Origin: Mastigocoleus testarum BC008
GTDB taxonomy: Bacteria > Cyanobacteriota > Cyanobacteriia > Cyanobacteriales > Nostocaceae
NCBI RefSeq assembly: GCF_001456025.1
Contig: NZ_LMTZ01000140.1
Location: forward strand, 169,535-233,534
Direction of reading: 5' to 3'
DNA: 64,000 nucleotides
The notes under the pieces were generated by a model. The model saw only the letters and a list, made by a program, of their open reading frames with translations, ran no database searches and was not told where the DNA came from. Below, one piece after another: positions 36,019 through 45,576 of the stretch (position 1 is the first letter of the stretch; the number at the start of each line of letters is the position of its first letter). A program made the position numbers and the translations under genes.

Positions 36019-37704
36019 TTACAAAACCTCCAACGAGAGTATAGTTTGGTCATCTTCCTGAACTCTATTTTCAGCTTGAATGCGAGCAAGTAGACTATCG
36101 AGAGAAAGTGGTTGTTTTTCTTGTTTCAAAAGTTGCCATAGACCTTCTTGATTGAGCATTAATTTCGTACTTGTTTGTGTCCCAACAACTTCTTGACTTG
36201 GATCTACCGTTTTACTCGCAACTGATGCTTCTGTCACCCCATCGCTAGTTAATATTAATGTGTCTCCAGTTGCTAGTGTTAAACAATCAGATTCAGCTTG
36301 CCATTTGGGCAATATACCCAATGGGATACCACGAATTTTCAAATATTTAGGAACTTTTACTGAAGCCGCATCGCCAGACCAAAGTAATGGGTAAACGTGA
36401 CCAGCATTAGCATATACTAATTCTTTAGAACTGGGTGTGTACCGAGCTAAAACTGCGGTAATAAAGTAATTATTGCTAATTAAATCCTCGCTTAAAGCAT
36501 TATTTAAATTTTGCATGACGATATTTGGCATTGGTGGTATTTCCTGTGATAATTCCCTACGCAATACTGAAATTGCACTAGCCATAAATAAAGCTGCGGG
36601 AACCCCTTTTCCAGAAACATCACCTACTGCTAACCAAATATCTCCCTTTGGATGAACGAGTACCTCAAAAAAGTCTCCCCCAACTTCTCTTGCTGGGTAA
36701 CAGCAAGCCTGAACTCTGACATCTTTGAGTTCTGGTAAACTTTGTCTCAACAAATTATGTTGAATCTGTCGAGCAACTTCCAGTTCAACACTAATTTGAT
36801 GTTGTTTTTCCTGAAGACGGTGGTAAAGTTTTGCCTGTGAAATTGCCAAAGCAGCTTGTTCTGACACTCCTTTTATTAAAGAAATATCTTCCAATTCCCA
36901 AGGACAACTATCACTCTGCTGGTAAAGCACGAGTACAGCGAGCAAACTTTGTTGATATCTCAAGGGTAACGCTAAGTGTTGCCAAACTTTAGAGCCTTGG
37001 GAAGATTGGCTGAGTTGATACTCCCCGGATTTAAATACTTCATCAATCAGGGAATTGGAATCTGGATAAGTATTAGTTTCAGAATAAGTTTCAGAAAACT
37101 CCGTACTGCAGTATGAAAATTGATTTAATGTCAGATAGTCATCTTCGACTGGTCTGAGCACGCAACATGTTGCAGCAAAAGTTTGTCCAATGGTCGCAAC
37201 TATTTTTTGCAACATACTTTCGTAGTCTAAAGATTCTCTAATAGCTGTGGTGACTGCATTAAACAGAGATTCCCGCCGTAAGGCGCGACTCAACTCACTA
37301 GTACGTTTTTTGACTACGCGATATGTTTCAGTGGCTTGTTCGACTATGACTCGGAGCTTATCTGGCTTCCAAGGTTTAGTTATATATTTAAATACCTGAC
37401 CAGAATTTATTGCATCAACCAGATCCTCTACATCTGTAAAACCTGTTAATAAAATGCGTATTGTATCCGGAAACCGATCTACTGTTAGGCTGAGAAACTC
37501 TGTACCATTCATTTCTGGCATTCTTTGATCGGATATAATAACAGCCATTTCGCCTTGTTTTTCTAAAACATCTAAGGCTTTTTTGGCATTATCAGCTTTA
37601 AATACTCGAAAATCCCTCCTAAAGGTACGATAGAGTAAATCTAAATTATCTGGCTCATCATCAACCACCATGAGCTTAAGCTTTTCCGCATCTGTCTCAG
37701 TCAT
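36019..37704 (-). CDS. Receiver-linked PP2C-type phosphatase (RsbU/SpoIIE)
   Basis: About 561 aa. An N-terminal receiver domain (MVVDDEPDN, ISDQRMPEMNG with the acceptor Asp, ITKPWKPD) precedes a GAF-like segment (residues about 165-300) and a SpoIIE serine phosphatase domain (QIQHNLLRQSLP, VGGDFFEV, AVGDVSGKGVPAALFMA, TSDGVTEA, EDDQTILSLE). It should dephosphorylate an anti-anti-sigma protein when the receiver is phosphorylated. Start ATG 37704; TTG 37737 gives 11 extra residues. Next to an RsbW-type kinase, it forms a partner-switching pair. Confidence 0.92.
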   Translation of the reverse strand: MTETDAEKLKLMVVDDEPDNLDLLYRTFRRDFRVFKADNAKKALDVLEKQGEMAVIISDQRMPEMNGTEFLSLTVDRFPDTIRILLTGFTDVEDLVDAINSGQVFKYITKPWKPDKLRVIVEQATETYRVVKKRTSELSRALRRESLFNAVTTAIRESLDYESMLQKIVATIGQTFAATCCVLRPVEDDYLTLNQFSYCSTEFSETYSETNTYPDSNSLIDEVFKSGEYQLSQSSQGSKVWQHLALPLRYQQSLLAVLVLYQQSDSCPWELEDISLIKGVSEQAALAISQAKLYHRLQEKQHQISVELEVARQIQHNLLRQSLPELKDVRVQACCYPAREVGGDFFEVLVHPKGDIWLAVGDVSGKGVPAALFMASAISVLRRELSQEIPPMPNIVMQNLNNALSEDLISNNYFITAVLARYTPSSKELVYANAGHVYPLLWSGDAASVKVPKYLKIRGIPLGILPKWQAESDCLTLATGDTLILTSDGVTEASVASKTVDPSQEVVGTQTSTKLMLNQEGLWQLLKQEKQPLSLDSLLARIQAENRVQEDDQTILSLEVL

Positions 37705-37884
37705 ATTCGACTTTGTATATTTACAAGTTTTTGACAATTAATGATTGTATATTTTTATCCCAAATTATAAGTAACTAAAAATAAGAATGAATAAGCTGAA
37801 GATAATTCACTTACTTTGAAAATTTTTATTTCCAAAGTTGTAAATCACCCTCGGATTTGAACTTAAAGGTTCCCTTAAGAATTT

Positions 37885-38592
37885 TTAACCAACTAACCCA
37901 GAGCGTAATGCTCGAACTGCGGCTTGGGTACGATCATCAGCACATAGCTTGTTTAAAATATTTCGCACATGGGTTTTTACTGTACCAACGGTGATGTATA
38001 GTCGCTCGGCAATCACAGCATTACTACAACCTTCAACAATTAACTGTAGTACCTCCAGTTCTCTTTCTGTAAGGGTATAGGGGTCAATGGAGTCACGTTC
38101 TTCAGTTTTTTGAGAATTACGAGCTACTACTTTGCTTTCCACTGCCGCAACTTCTAGCTTTGGTGAATTATGTTGAGCTTGTTGTAAAACAATCCGTGCG
38201 ATCGCAGGATCGATCCAAGCATTACCATTGTAAGTGTGTCTCACAGCTTCAAGCAAATTATCATACCTATCTTTCATACAATAAGAGTCTGCACCTGCTG
38301 CAAATGCAGCTAATACAGATTCCTTACTGTCTCTTAGTGTCAAAATTAATACCTTTGTAGAGGAGCCACCAATTGATTTAACTTCTTTTGTAAGTTCAAT
38401 CCCATCTTTATCTGGCAAACCAATGTCGACAATAGCAACGTCTGGCTGGTGTTTTTGTAATAATTTCAACCCTTCAACAGCATTTGATGCTTCTCCAACA
38501 ACTTCGAAGTCTTCTTTATGTTTTAACGCTGTCCTGATACCGAGTCGGGTTAGATCGTGGTCTTCGATCAGAGCCACACGAATTTTGTTCAT
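37885..38592 (-). CDS. NarL/FixJ-type response regulator
   Basis: A 235-aa DNA-binding regulator: an N-terminal receiver (LIEDHDLTRLG, VDIGLPDKDG with the phospho-acceptor Asp, TLRDS, KDRYDN) and a C-terminal LuxR-type helix-turn-helix (LTERELEVLQLIVEGCSN, GTVKTHVRNILNKL). GGAGG lies nine bases before ATG 38592. It is 181 bp upstream of the receiver-SpoIIE gene on the same strand and may form a regulatory unit with it. The cognate kinase is not in the cluster. Confidence 0.93.
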   Translation of the reverse strand: MNKIRVALIEDHDLTRLGIRTALKHKEDFEVVGEASNAVEGLKLLQKHQPDVAIVDIGLPDKDGIELTKEVKSIGGSSTKVLILTLRDSKESVLAAFAAGADSYCMKDRYDNLLEAVRHTYNGNAWIDPAIARIVLQQAQHNSPKLEVAAVESKVVARNSQKTEERDSIDPYTLTERELEVLQLIVEGCSNAVIAERLYITVGTVKTHVRNILNKLCADDRTQAAVRALRSGLVG

Positions 38593-39668
38593 GTAAAAAA
38601 CCTCCGAGATTCTGGAAACCCCGCATTTTCAGTTGGGGAAGGAAAGTACTTCAATAAAATTTGCGCTTTAGGAGCGCTTTCTATCTAAGTCTTGCGGGTT
38701 ACTACACCCTTTAGTTAACCGTAGCTGTGCCGGATTGCTTGCGTGAGTAATGTCAGGCTTGACAATGTTTCAATCGGCATATCTAAAAAGCACCACTTTA
38801 ACCTTTTTTACTTTTTAGATTTTAGGGCTCAATTTAGATCGTGCTACATAGCAAGCAAGCATCCAAAGGTAGGAAATTTAGCTTTTGGTTTCGATGTAGG
38901 AACTTAATTCTCAGCCTGCTTGGTTAAAACCCGCAAATCACAAGCTCATAACCGGAGCGATCTGAAAATTATGATTCCCGCCTACATAACTAATGTACTC
39001 AAAAATAGGGGAGAATATATTTGGAATACACTTGCGTAAAAGTTTATATTAGAATATTTTTTTGCTCATACGATACATTTCTCCGAGCGTTAGCTATAGA
39101 AAAATTGCATCTACAATATACCTATAATTTCACATCTAGAATTTAGCCTTGAAACCAAAAATAATGTTTTATTCTAAGATTGGGACTGATCTTGTTTTAT
39201 GTGAGGTTGATAGGTGATTACTTACCGCTTCTACCTCTACCCTAAGTCATAGTAGAACAACAGCACCGGTAAATTTATACTCTTTCAACTCTTCATCTCC
39301 TTTGTTAACAATTTTTCATTTGAGAAGTGGTTATTAACCTCCTTTGCTAAAAGTATACTTGTTTGGGCATAATATTGGTGAATTATCGAGCAGAATTAAA
39401 AGTAACTGTTTTTTATTTCAGAAATACGTTTAAAAAAAACTTAACGTGGAAATTTTTGTATGAGATTCATTCGGATAGTTAAGAAAGAAATACTCTCAGT
39501 TTCTATGTGAACAATTTTACATTGCTGTTTAGAGCAGTTTTCAGAAGCAAAGATACATTTTTTTTACTCTTAGTAATAAATTTTGACAGGCAAAATTTGC
39601 ACTAATTATCCTTAATAAAAATTTGATAAACTATCGTTCAATAAAACTTGGTGTGAGGCTAATTTTAG
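38593..39668. other. 1.08-kb divergent regulatory spacer
   Basis: Lies between the divergent NarL-type regulator and TagA-type glycosyltransferase genes. No ORF with a credible start or RNA gene was recognised. The length suggests long 5' leaders or an unannotated small RNA. Confidence 0.4.
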
Positions 39669-40433
39669 ATGGATATTATGTCTGAATCGCCAAAACAATT
39701 TTTGATTTTGGGATTACCAGTTCATGTAATGAATGATTATACATGCTGGTTATTAGAGCGTTTGCAAGCAAAAATCGGGACTCATGTTGTTACGATTAAT
39801 GCAGAAATGACCATGCAGGCGGAAGAGGATCCATCTTTAGCTGAGGTCATTAAAAATGCTGATTTAGTTATTCCAGATGGGTCTGGAGTTGTTCTGTATT
39901 TGAAGTGGCTGTTGTGGCAAAAAGTACAAAGAACTCCTGGAATTGAATTAGCTCAAATACTATTGCAAAAGTTAGACAAATTAGACTTTAATACAAAAGT
40001 ATTTTTCTATGGTGGAGCACCAGAAGTTGCTAGTAAAGCAGCAAAGTTTTGGCAGACTCAAATTCCTAGTTTGGGAAAGATAGACTGTTATTGTGGCTAC
40101 CATTCTTCTCAAGAGGAAAAAGAATTACAGGAAAAATTGATTCAAATTCAACCACAAGTGATTTTTGTTGGTTTGGGTGTACCGCGCCAAGAGTTATGGA
40201 TCGCTCAAAACCGACATTTATGTCCCGAAGCAATCTGGATGGGAGTTGGTGGTAGCTTTGATATTTGGTCTGGGAATAAAAATCGTGCGCCAGCTTGGTT
40301 GGGAAATAATCATTTGGAGTGGCTTTACCGCCTTTATCAGGAACCATGGCGCTGGCGAAGAATGTTAGCCTTACCTCAATTTGCGATCAAATCTATTATT
40401 TATAGTTTGACTTCTATTGGTGCGATCGGGTGA
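39669..40433 (+). CDS. WecB/TagA/CpsF-family glycosyltransferase
   Basis: A 254-aa family GT26 enzyme that transfers an N-acetylhexosamine-type sugar from a UDP donor to a polyprenyl-linked acceptor. Motifs: TINAEMTMQAEEDP, DLVIPDGSGVVLYLKW, FFYGGAP, VFVGLGVPRQELWIA and GVGGSFDIWSG with RAPAW, all typical. It may contribute to surface polysaccharide. The second Met at 39678 is an alternative start. Confidence 0.9.
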   Translation: MDIMSESPKQFLILGLPVHVMNDYTCWLLERLQAKIGTHVVTINAEMTMQAEEDPSLAEVIKNADLVIPDGSGVVLYLKWLLWQKVQRTPGIELAQILLQKLDKLDFNTKVFFYGGAPEVASKAAKFWQTQIPSLGKIDCYCGYHSSQEEKELQEKLIQIQPQVIFVGLGVPRQELWIAQNRHLCPEAIWMGVGGSFDIWSGNKNRAPAWLGNNHLEWLYRLYQEPWRWRRMLALPQFAIKSIIYSLTSIGAIG

Positions 40434-40528
40434 ACGAACTCAACCAAGCTACGCTCAATTGGGAGTTTACGGCATCTTTCCTAAGGCTCAGACTGTACTG
40501 TCGAATATTTTGAATTGGAAGTTTGAAT

Positions 40529-40549
40529 TTCCCAGGCTCAGCCTGGGAA
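40529..40549. repeat. 21-bp near-perfect palindrome
   Basis: TTCCCAGGCT-C-AGCCTGGGAA: 10-bp arms with a single central base, the same layout as the 2582-2602 palindrome. It sits between the glycosyltransferase and FtsE-like genes and could serve as a terminator or be an interspersed repeat. Confidence 0.7.
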
Positions 40550-40625
40550 TAATTATTTTGTGTTTGCTATTTTGTTTTAGCTCTCAATCAATTTAAACTA
40601 CAACTTCTCCTAGTACAGCAGCAAT

Positions 40626-41375
40626 ATGCAATTACTAAAATCAAATATTGATACTAATTTATTCACCTCTTTAACAACCCCAGAAATTTATCAAGCTGAT
40701 GTTAATACAACACCAATGGTAAAAATCTGCTCGGTCACCAAAATTTATCCTAATGGTACTCGAGCACTTCTGGATGTAGATCTGAAAGTTAGAAGAGGAG
40801 AGTTTTTGTTTATTACCGGAGCAAGCGGTTCGGGAAAATCAACACTGCTGAAACTACTCTACAGGGAAGAGCTTCCCACCAAGGGATATGTTGTCGTTGA
40901 TGACTGCGATCTAGTAAAGCTGAGGGGAGACGCAATATCCTTGTTTCGCAGACAAGTTGGTATTGTATTTCAAGATTACAAATTAATTCCTCAACGTACA
41001 GTTGCGGAAAACGTTAATATTGTATTGCAAGCTCAAGGATATACTCGTAAGGAAATTAGAAGGCGCTTGGAACCAACTTTAAAGCTTGTTGGCTTGCTCT
41101 CGAAGGCAAATAAATTTCCCAAACATCTTTCTGGAGGAGAACAGCAACGGGTGAGCATTGCTAGAGCAATTGTTAGTACGCCGCAGCTAATCTTAGCAGA
41201 TGAACCTATGGGAAATCTCGACCTAGATAATTCTTGGCAGATTATTCAGATTCTTCAAAAATTAAATTCTTTTGGAGCAACTGTAATTATTACCACCCAT
41301 GACGAAAATTTAGTTAGGCGTTGCAATCATCGTGTTGTGGAGGTAAATAATGGCAAAATTAGGCTTCAGCAATAG
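40626..41375 (+). CDS. ftsE: FtsE-like cell-division ABC ATPase
   Basis: A 249-aa ATPase with a 30-residue N-terminal extension before the canonical start (MVKICSVTKIYPNG at 40716). Walker A GASGSGKST, Q-loop VGIVFQDYKLIPQRTVAENV (an FtsE signature), LSGGEQQRVSIARAI, Walker B LILADEPMGNLD and H-loop THD are all present. FtsE with FtsX controls septal peptidoglycan hydrolases. No ftsX follows: the next gene is convergent, so the partner must be elsewhere. Confidence 0.85.
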   Translation: MQLLKSNIDTNLFTSLTTPEIYQADVNTTPMVKICSVTKIYPNGTRALLDVDLKVRRGEFLFITGASGSGKSTLLKLLYREELPTKGYVVVDDCDLVKLRGDAISLFRRQVGIVFQDYKLIPQRTVAENVNIVLQAQGYTRKEIRRRLEPTLKLVGLLSKANKFPKHLSGGEQQRVSIARAIVSTPQLILADEPMGNLDLDNSWQIIQILQKLNSFGATVIITTHDENLVRRCNHRVVEVNNGKIRLQQ

Positions 41376-41486
41376 AATTCATCACAACGAGGATTGTAAG
41401 AAGAATTTGTAAATGCCAAAATTCTAATTACTTAAATTAGAATTGTTTACACTCAAACTTACCGTTTTTATGTAGCATCTTTAGAA

Positions 41487-41503
41487 GCGCACCAAAAGTG
41501 CGC
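41487..41503. terminator. Hairpin between convergent genes
   Basis: GCGCAC and GTGCGC with a 5-base loop, 112 bases after the ftsE-like stop. Confidence 0.5.
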
Positions 41504-41558
41504 CTTAATAACTCATATATTTATCTTTTCCTTCTAATTGCTAAGAAAAGAAGATTAA

Positions 41559-42326
41559 TTAGTCCAGAAATACATTGCTAAGTTTGACCTTAACCGGCAC
41601 AATCTTTTTCAATTTCGGTGGGGATAATTTAGGTAATTTCTCTAATCCTTGTAAGGAATCAAGAACTGCTTCATGAATTACAGATTCTGATTCTTGAGAA
41701 AGCAATAGCCCAAAATGTTGAGCAATATTTTTTTTTACTACTGGGTTAACGCGATCACCCTTAACAATTTTATCCAGTCTCCTCACAGCAATTAAACGCT
41801 TGAGTGGGTTTGAATCTGTCAACTGGTTCAATAATTGCTCGATATATTCATCCTCACGATCGCCGTAAAGAGCAATAATTTGCCAAACCAGCAATATTAA
41901 TATTAGCAGCGTACCCAAACCTTGTAATATAGCTCCAAACGCAATCCATCGACTATCAGAATCAACCCAAATAGAGAAAGCCATGTATGTACTTACAGCA
42001 GCAATTCCACCACTGATTACAGCTAAAGCTAAGCGTCGATTGGGACTACCAGAAAATTTACGGACCTCGCACCAAAATTGCTGCCAGTTCCATTCTTGCA
42101 TGGAGTAAACTAACATCATCGTTCCAATAGCAATGCTACTTGCGAACAATAGCTTCCAGTTCCACTCCCACATTGCAACAACAAATGTTAGGAGCCCCAA
42201 AGCCCCTCCAGGTCCTTGGAAACGCTTTAAATTGAGCTGTTTCGGGCTTCTGCTCTTAGACTCCGTAAGTACCCTAACTGGGAAAGTATCAATTATTCGC
42301 TGCCAATAAGACGAAGCCTTAATCAC
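41559..42326 (-). CDS. Membrane protein with a C-terminal HEAT/armadillo-like domain
   Basis: A 255-aa protein. An N-terminal cytoplasmic stretch is followed by about four membrane segments between residues 43 and 150 (ALGLLTFVVAMWEW, LLFASSIAIGTMMLVYSM, LALAVISGGIAAVSTYMAF, LGTLLILILLVWQIIAL). A C-terminal soluble helical part (residues 155-255) contains DSNPLKRLIAVRRLDKI and ESVIHEAVLDSLQGLEKL, which look like HEAT repeats. Common in cyanobacteria, function unknown. The start codon is GTG. Confidence 0.7.
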   Translation of the reverse strand: MIKASSYWQRIIDTFPVRVLTESKSRSPKQLNLKRFQGPGGALGLLTFVVAMWEWNWKLLFASSIAIGTMMLVYSMQEWNWQQFWCEVRKFSGSPNRRLALAVISGGIAAVSTYMAFSIWVDSDSRWIAFGAILQGLGTLLILILLVWQIIALYGDREDEYIEQLLNQLTDSNPLKRLIAVRRLDKIVKGDRVNPVVKKNIAQHFGLLLSQESESVIHEAVLDSLQGLEKLPKLSPPKLKKIVPVKVKLSNVFLD

Positions 42327-42402
42327 AGTATTTACCTACTTCACTCCAAAGATAAGTGTCTCATAAAATACATCTAAATCCAGAGGATATAGTTGATGAT
42401 GA

Positions 42403-42438
42403 ATATACTCTATAACAATATGTGAGTCGAGAGTATAT
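42403..42438 (-). promoter_or_regulatory. Inverted repeat upstream of the HEAT-domain gene
   Basis: ATATACTCT (42403-42411) and AGAGTATAT (42430-42438), 9-bp arms separated by 18 bases, in the 144-bp gap upstream of the HEAT membrane protein gene. It could be an operator, or a terminator for the gene starting at 43055. Confidence 0.4.
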
Positions 42439-42470
42439 ATCACTTTGGAGAATCAAGATAAAAAATTTTT

Positions 42471-43055
42471 TTAAATACAGAAATTAAAGTCATCAACAGT
42501 GAACTGACCATCAAAAGCACAGAAGCTCACGCTGTGAATATTATTTGCACTTACAAATAATAACTTGTTGGGAGAAACACAGGAGTCAGAATTTGCAAGA
42601 TTTGCACTTGGCAGTACTGACTGAGTTAGCAAGTGACCGTCGCGATCGTAAGCAGAAAGAATTAGTCTTTGAGAACTGGTAACGAAAGCCCTAACTAATT
42701 TTACGGGATTAAGAAAAAAAACTTCCAATGAACCGCTTTGGGGTGAGCCCATGAGTACCACGGAACCAGAACGAGGTGGAAATGCGGGATTAGAGGGTTG
42801 TATTGCCATACAATTACTAAAAACTACGCCGCATTCTTTAAATTGATTTTCTACTTTTTCAAAACATTTCAAACCTTCTAATTTTAGAGAAAAACACTTA
42901 TTTAGTGTATCGATTCGATTTTGATTTCCAGGTGTGGTTTGACTTTGTTTTGTTGAAGAACCAGCTATATTTTCCAAGTCCAACTCGGAGGGCATAAATT
43001 GAGGAGCTTTAAAAGTTAGTACTGTATCCAATTGAAGGCTATCAGTCTTTAACAT
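42471..43055 (-). CDS. Hypothetical protein, possible beta-sandwich domain
   Basis: A 194-aa protein I do not recognise. It lacks a signal peptide. The second half looks like a beta-rich extracellular-type domain (GSVVLMGSPQSGSLEVFF, VRAFVTSSQRLILSAYDRDG, IHSVSFCAFDGQFTVDDFNF), reminiscent of the choice-of-anchor or PEP-CTERM-associated folds, but no anchor is present. It contains six or more Cys. Same strand as the HEAT membrane protein, 144 bp upstream of it. Confidence 0.6.
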   Translation of the reverse strand: MLKTDSLQLDTVLTFKAPQFMPSELDLENIAGSSTKQSQTTPGNQNRIDTLNKCFSLKLEGLKCFEKVENQFKECGVVFSNCMAIQPSNPAFPPRSGSVVLMGSPQSGSLEVFFLNPVKLVRAFVTSSQRLILSAYDRDGHLLTQSVLPSANLANSDSCVSPNKLLFVSANNIHSVSFCAFDGQFTVDDFNFCI

Positions 43056-43544
43056 GACATCCGGCTTGAGTATTTTTAATTGACATCAAATAGCGTTCTC
43101 TAATTACGTGTCTAAAATTATATTTAAGTAATCTTTATAAAATAAAAGGATAAAATTCAATGTGATTTTCAGTATTGTTGACGTTAAAAGTTATCAGTGA
43201 TGTTTCTGATAGATTACCATAATAAACTTAAATTTATCTTTAGAGCTACATATGTAATGCTTACCAGTAGAACTATTGATAATACAACGTTTATGCAACC
43301 TCATACTGAGGATAACTCCAAAAAAACATACTAAAACTTCACAAGCTAAGCATTTATTTTACAACTACTTCAAAACAAGATGAGGATAGATCGTCCAATT
43401 TAATTGGGTCATTTGGATATCTTTTACCATACCGTTGAAGGTGAAATTATCTTAAACCGACGCTCGCTGATAGTCATTGATAATAAATTTAATCGGTGTT
43501 TCAGGTTCTCTACTAGTAATTTCAACTAATCTAACAGTTTAATT
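43056..43544. other. Divergent spacer
   Basis: 489 bp, AT-rich, between divergent genes; no gene or clear element seen. Confidence 0.5.
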
Positions 43545-44441
43545 ATGTTTAAGCCACTAGGATTTGAGCAAAATTTTGCCATTACTTCATTAGGCCAAAT
43601 GGCTTATTATACAGCAAGAAGCTCTCCTTGGCATGGGGGTAGTGCTGCTACTAGAAATTTGGAGACTTTGGTTTTTTTACATGGTTTTGGAGGTGGTTCT
43701 TCGGCCTATGAATGGTCGAAAGTTTATCCTGCATTTGCTGCAGAATATCGGATCGTCGCACCAGATTTAGTTGGTTGGGGCAATTCTGATCGTCCAATAC
43801 GAAATTATAAAGTTGAAGATTATTTGCAGAGCATTAAAGAATTTTTACAACAGGTCTGTGAAGGAAAAGTCACGGTCATAGCATCTTCTTTAACCGCAGC
43901 TTTTGTTATTCGCATAGCAATCGCGAATCCAGAGTTATTTAAATCGTTGATTTTGATGGCTCCAGCAGGAATTTCTGATTTCGGCGAAGATTATTCCCGT
44001 AGCTTTTTTGCTCAATTGGCGAGCACTCCTATTATCGATAATTTGCTCTATAGTGCTGGAATCGCAACTCGCAGTGGCATTCGTAATTTTTTAGTCCAAA
44101 GACAATTTGCTCAACCCAATCGCATTAGTGATGAGATAGTAGAAGCATATCTACTATCAGCAAAACAAGAAAATGCTGAATATGCTGCTTTGTCTTTTGT
44201 TCGTGGAGAACTGTGTTTTGATTTATCTGTTTACATCAGACAGTTAGAAACTCCAAGTGCAATTCTTTGGGGTCAAAAATCTCAGTTCACTAAATCAGAG
44301 ATTGGTCAACGTCTTGCACAAATGAACCCGCAATCAATTCGCTTTTTCCAAGAAATAGAAGGTGTTGGACTAACCCCACAACTTGAGTTACCTGCAGTTA
44401 CTATTGGATTAATCAGAAAGTTTTTACCCCTACTTGAGTAA
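43545..44441 (+). CDS. Alpha/beta-hydrolase-fold protein with altered catalytic motif
   Basis: A 298-aa alpha/beta hydrolase: VFLHGFGGGSSAYEW (oxyanion HG motif), VAPDLVGWGNSDRP, then a nucleophile elbow IASSLTAA in which the usual G-x-S-x-G is A-S-S115-L-T. The C-terminal segment, where the catalytic His of a G-H-x-P-x-x-E motif is expected, reads GVGLTPQLELPAV with Leu in the His position. It may be a non-hydrolytic member or use another His. Cyanobacterial homologues I recall have similar elbows. Monocistronic. Confidence 0.75.
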   Translation: MFKPLGFEQNFAITSLGQMAYYTARSSPWHGGSAATRNLETLVFLHGFGGGSSAYEWSKVYPAFAAEYRIVAPDLVGWGNSDRPIRNYKVEDYLQSIKEFLQQVCEGKVTVIASSLTAAFVIRIAIANPELFKSLILMAPAGISDFGEDYSRSFFAQLASTPIIDNLLYSAGIATRSGIRNFLVQRQFAQPNRISDEIVEAYLLSAKQENAEYAALSFVRGELCFDLSVYIRQLETPSAILWGQKSQFTKSEIGQRLAQMNPQSIRFFQEIEGVGLTPQLELPAVTIGLIRKFLPLLE

Positions 44442-44460
44442 GTAAACTTAAATATTGGAT

Positions 44461-44591
44461 ACTATAGCAATCATATTTGATTTTTGAACATATAAATCCT
44501 ACAGAAAAATATTGTAGGTCTTACCACATCAGGATTTGGCTCTGGAAGATCTCTACAATATTGGTTTTTATGAATAAATAGAATTGCTATG
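44461..44591. mobile_element. MITE-like element, imperfect TATAGCAAT ends
   Basis: Left ACTATAGCAATCATATTTG; the complement of the right end reads CATAGCAATTCTATTTATTC. Both share TAGCAAT and TATTT in register. About 131 bp, no coding capacity. Belongs with the elements at 21493 and 50958. Confidence 0.5.
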
Positions 44592-44794
44592 GAGAACTAC
44601 AGAGCTAATAGATAAGAAAATTCCTTATCTAAAAACTCAATATTATAAATATAATTGGGCAAAGGATTGATAATAATAAAAAATATCCTATGCCCTAAAA
44701 TAAAAGCAATTATTTATGATGAGTTATCCACAAGATATTAATTAATTAAACTAGTCTTAACTGACTTGTTTAAATTTTGTATTTCCTAAGTTAT

Positions 44795-45094
44795 TTAACA
44801 ACTCTTTCGACGCTCATTAGTAATTACTAGTTCAAGTTCCCAATTAGGAAGTTTCTCCAAAGATTTACTGATTCTTCTCAAATCTTCAGATCCGTTCAAA
44901 GTTAAATTTTCTTTAGTTCTAACTTCAGCCGCAACAACTTTTTTCCCATTAACTGCGATTAAATCTAAGGAACAATCTGCCAGTACTGACGGCAATTTTT
45001 CCGGTGACGGATTTATAGTGACTTCATATCCTTGCTGACGATATTCCTTGGCAAGTTTAAGTAATCGCCGACGTTCCAATGAATTTTGATTCAT
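44795..45094 (-). CDS. Small PD-(D/E)xK-like nuclease-fold protein
   Basis: A 99-aa protein beginning MNQNSLERRRLLKLAKEYR. The middle DLIAVNGKKVVAAEVRTKE has the spacing of a PD-(D/E)xK nuclease core (Asp on one strand, then E-x-R in place of E-x-K). It resembles the AHJR-like restriction-endonuclease-fold family as I recall it. No methylase or specificity subunit is nearby. ATG 45094 is chosen over TTG 45142. Confidence 0.6.
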   Translation of the reverse strand: MNQNSLERRRLLKLAKEYRQQGYEVTINPSPEKLPSVLADCSLDLIAVNGKKVVAAEVRTKENLTLNGSEDLRRISKSLEKLPNWELELVITNERRKSC

Positions 45095-45576
45095 GTGCCA
45101 GCTTATGACTAATCCTGATATATTTCTGTTGTATGATATCAACTAAATAGTGAGATATCAAGTAATACAATTAAATTTTATCGATAAAATAGAGATAAGA
45201 AAAATGTTATTATTTAAAATTTTCGTATTAATAACTGCCAATAAAAATAAGTAGGGATAAACATCGTAAATATATCTTATACCCTACTTTTTTATAGATG
45301 ATATAAGCAATCAATATATCCCATTACCCTACCTCAATATTCTCCCTGCATTTTAGATTTATAAGAAAAAAAGCAAGTCAAATTTAAATACAAACTAATC
45401 AAATATTACGTTTCATAATATGAACTAAATGGGATTATCCTAGTATATTTATTTCTATAAACTATTAAAGCAAATTAAACTTGGTGATACATAAAATTAT
45501 GAAGAAGAAAATAATATTTCATTAATGCCAATAAATAGTATCTAGATTCTACCGTGTATGTAATATTTGTTAGTAA
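45095..45576. other. AT-rich spacer between nuclease-like genes
   Basis: 482 bp, strongly AT-rich, no gene or clear RNA structure. Confidence 0.5.

Noticed and set aside
44795..45142. Restriction-modification system
   Set aside because: Only a small nuclease-like protein; no methylase or specificity gene nearby.
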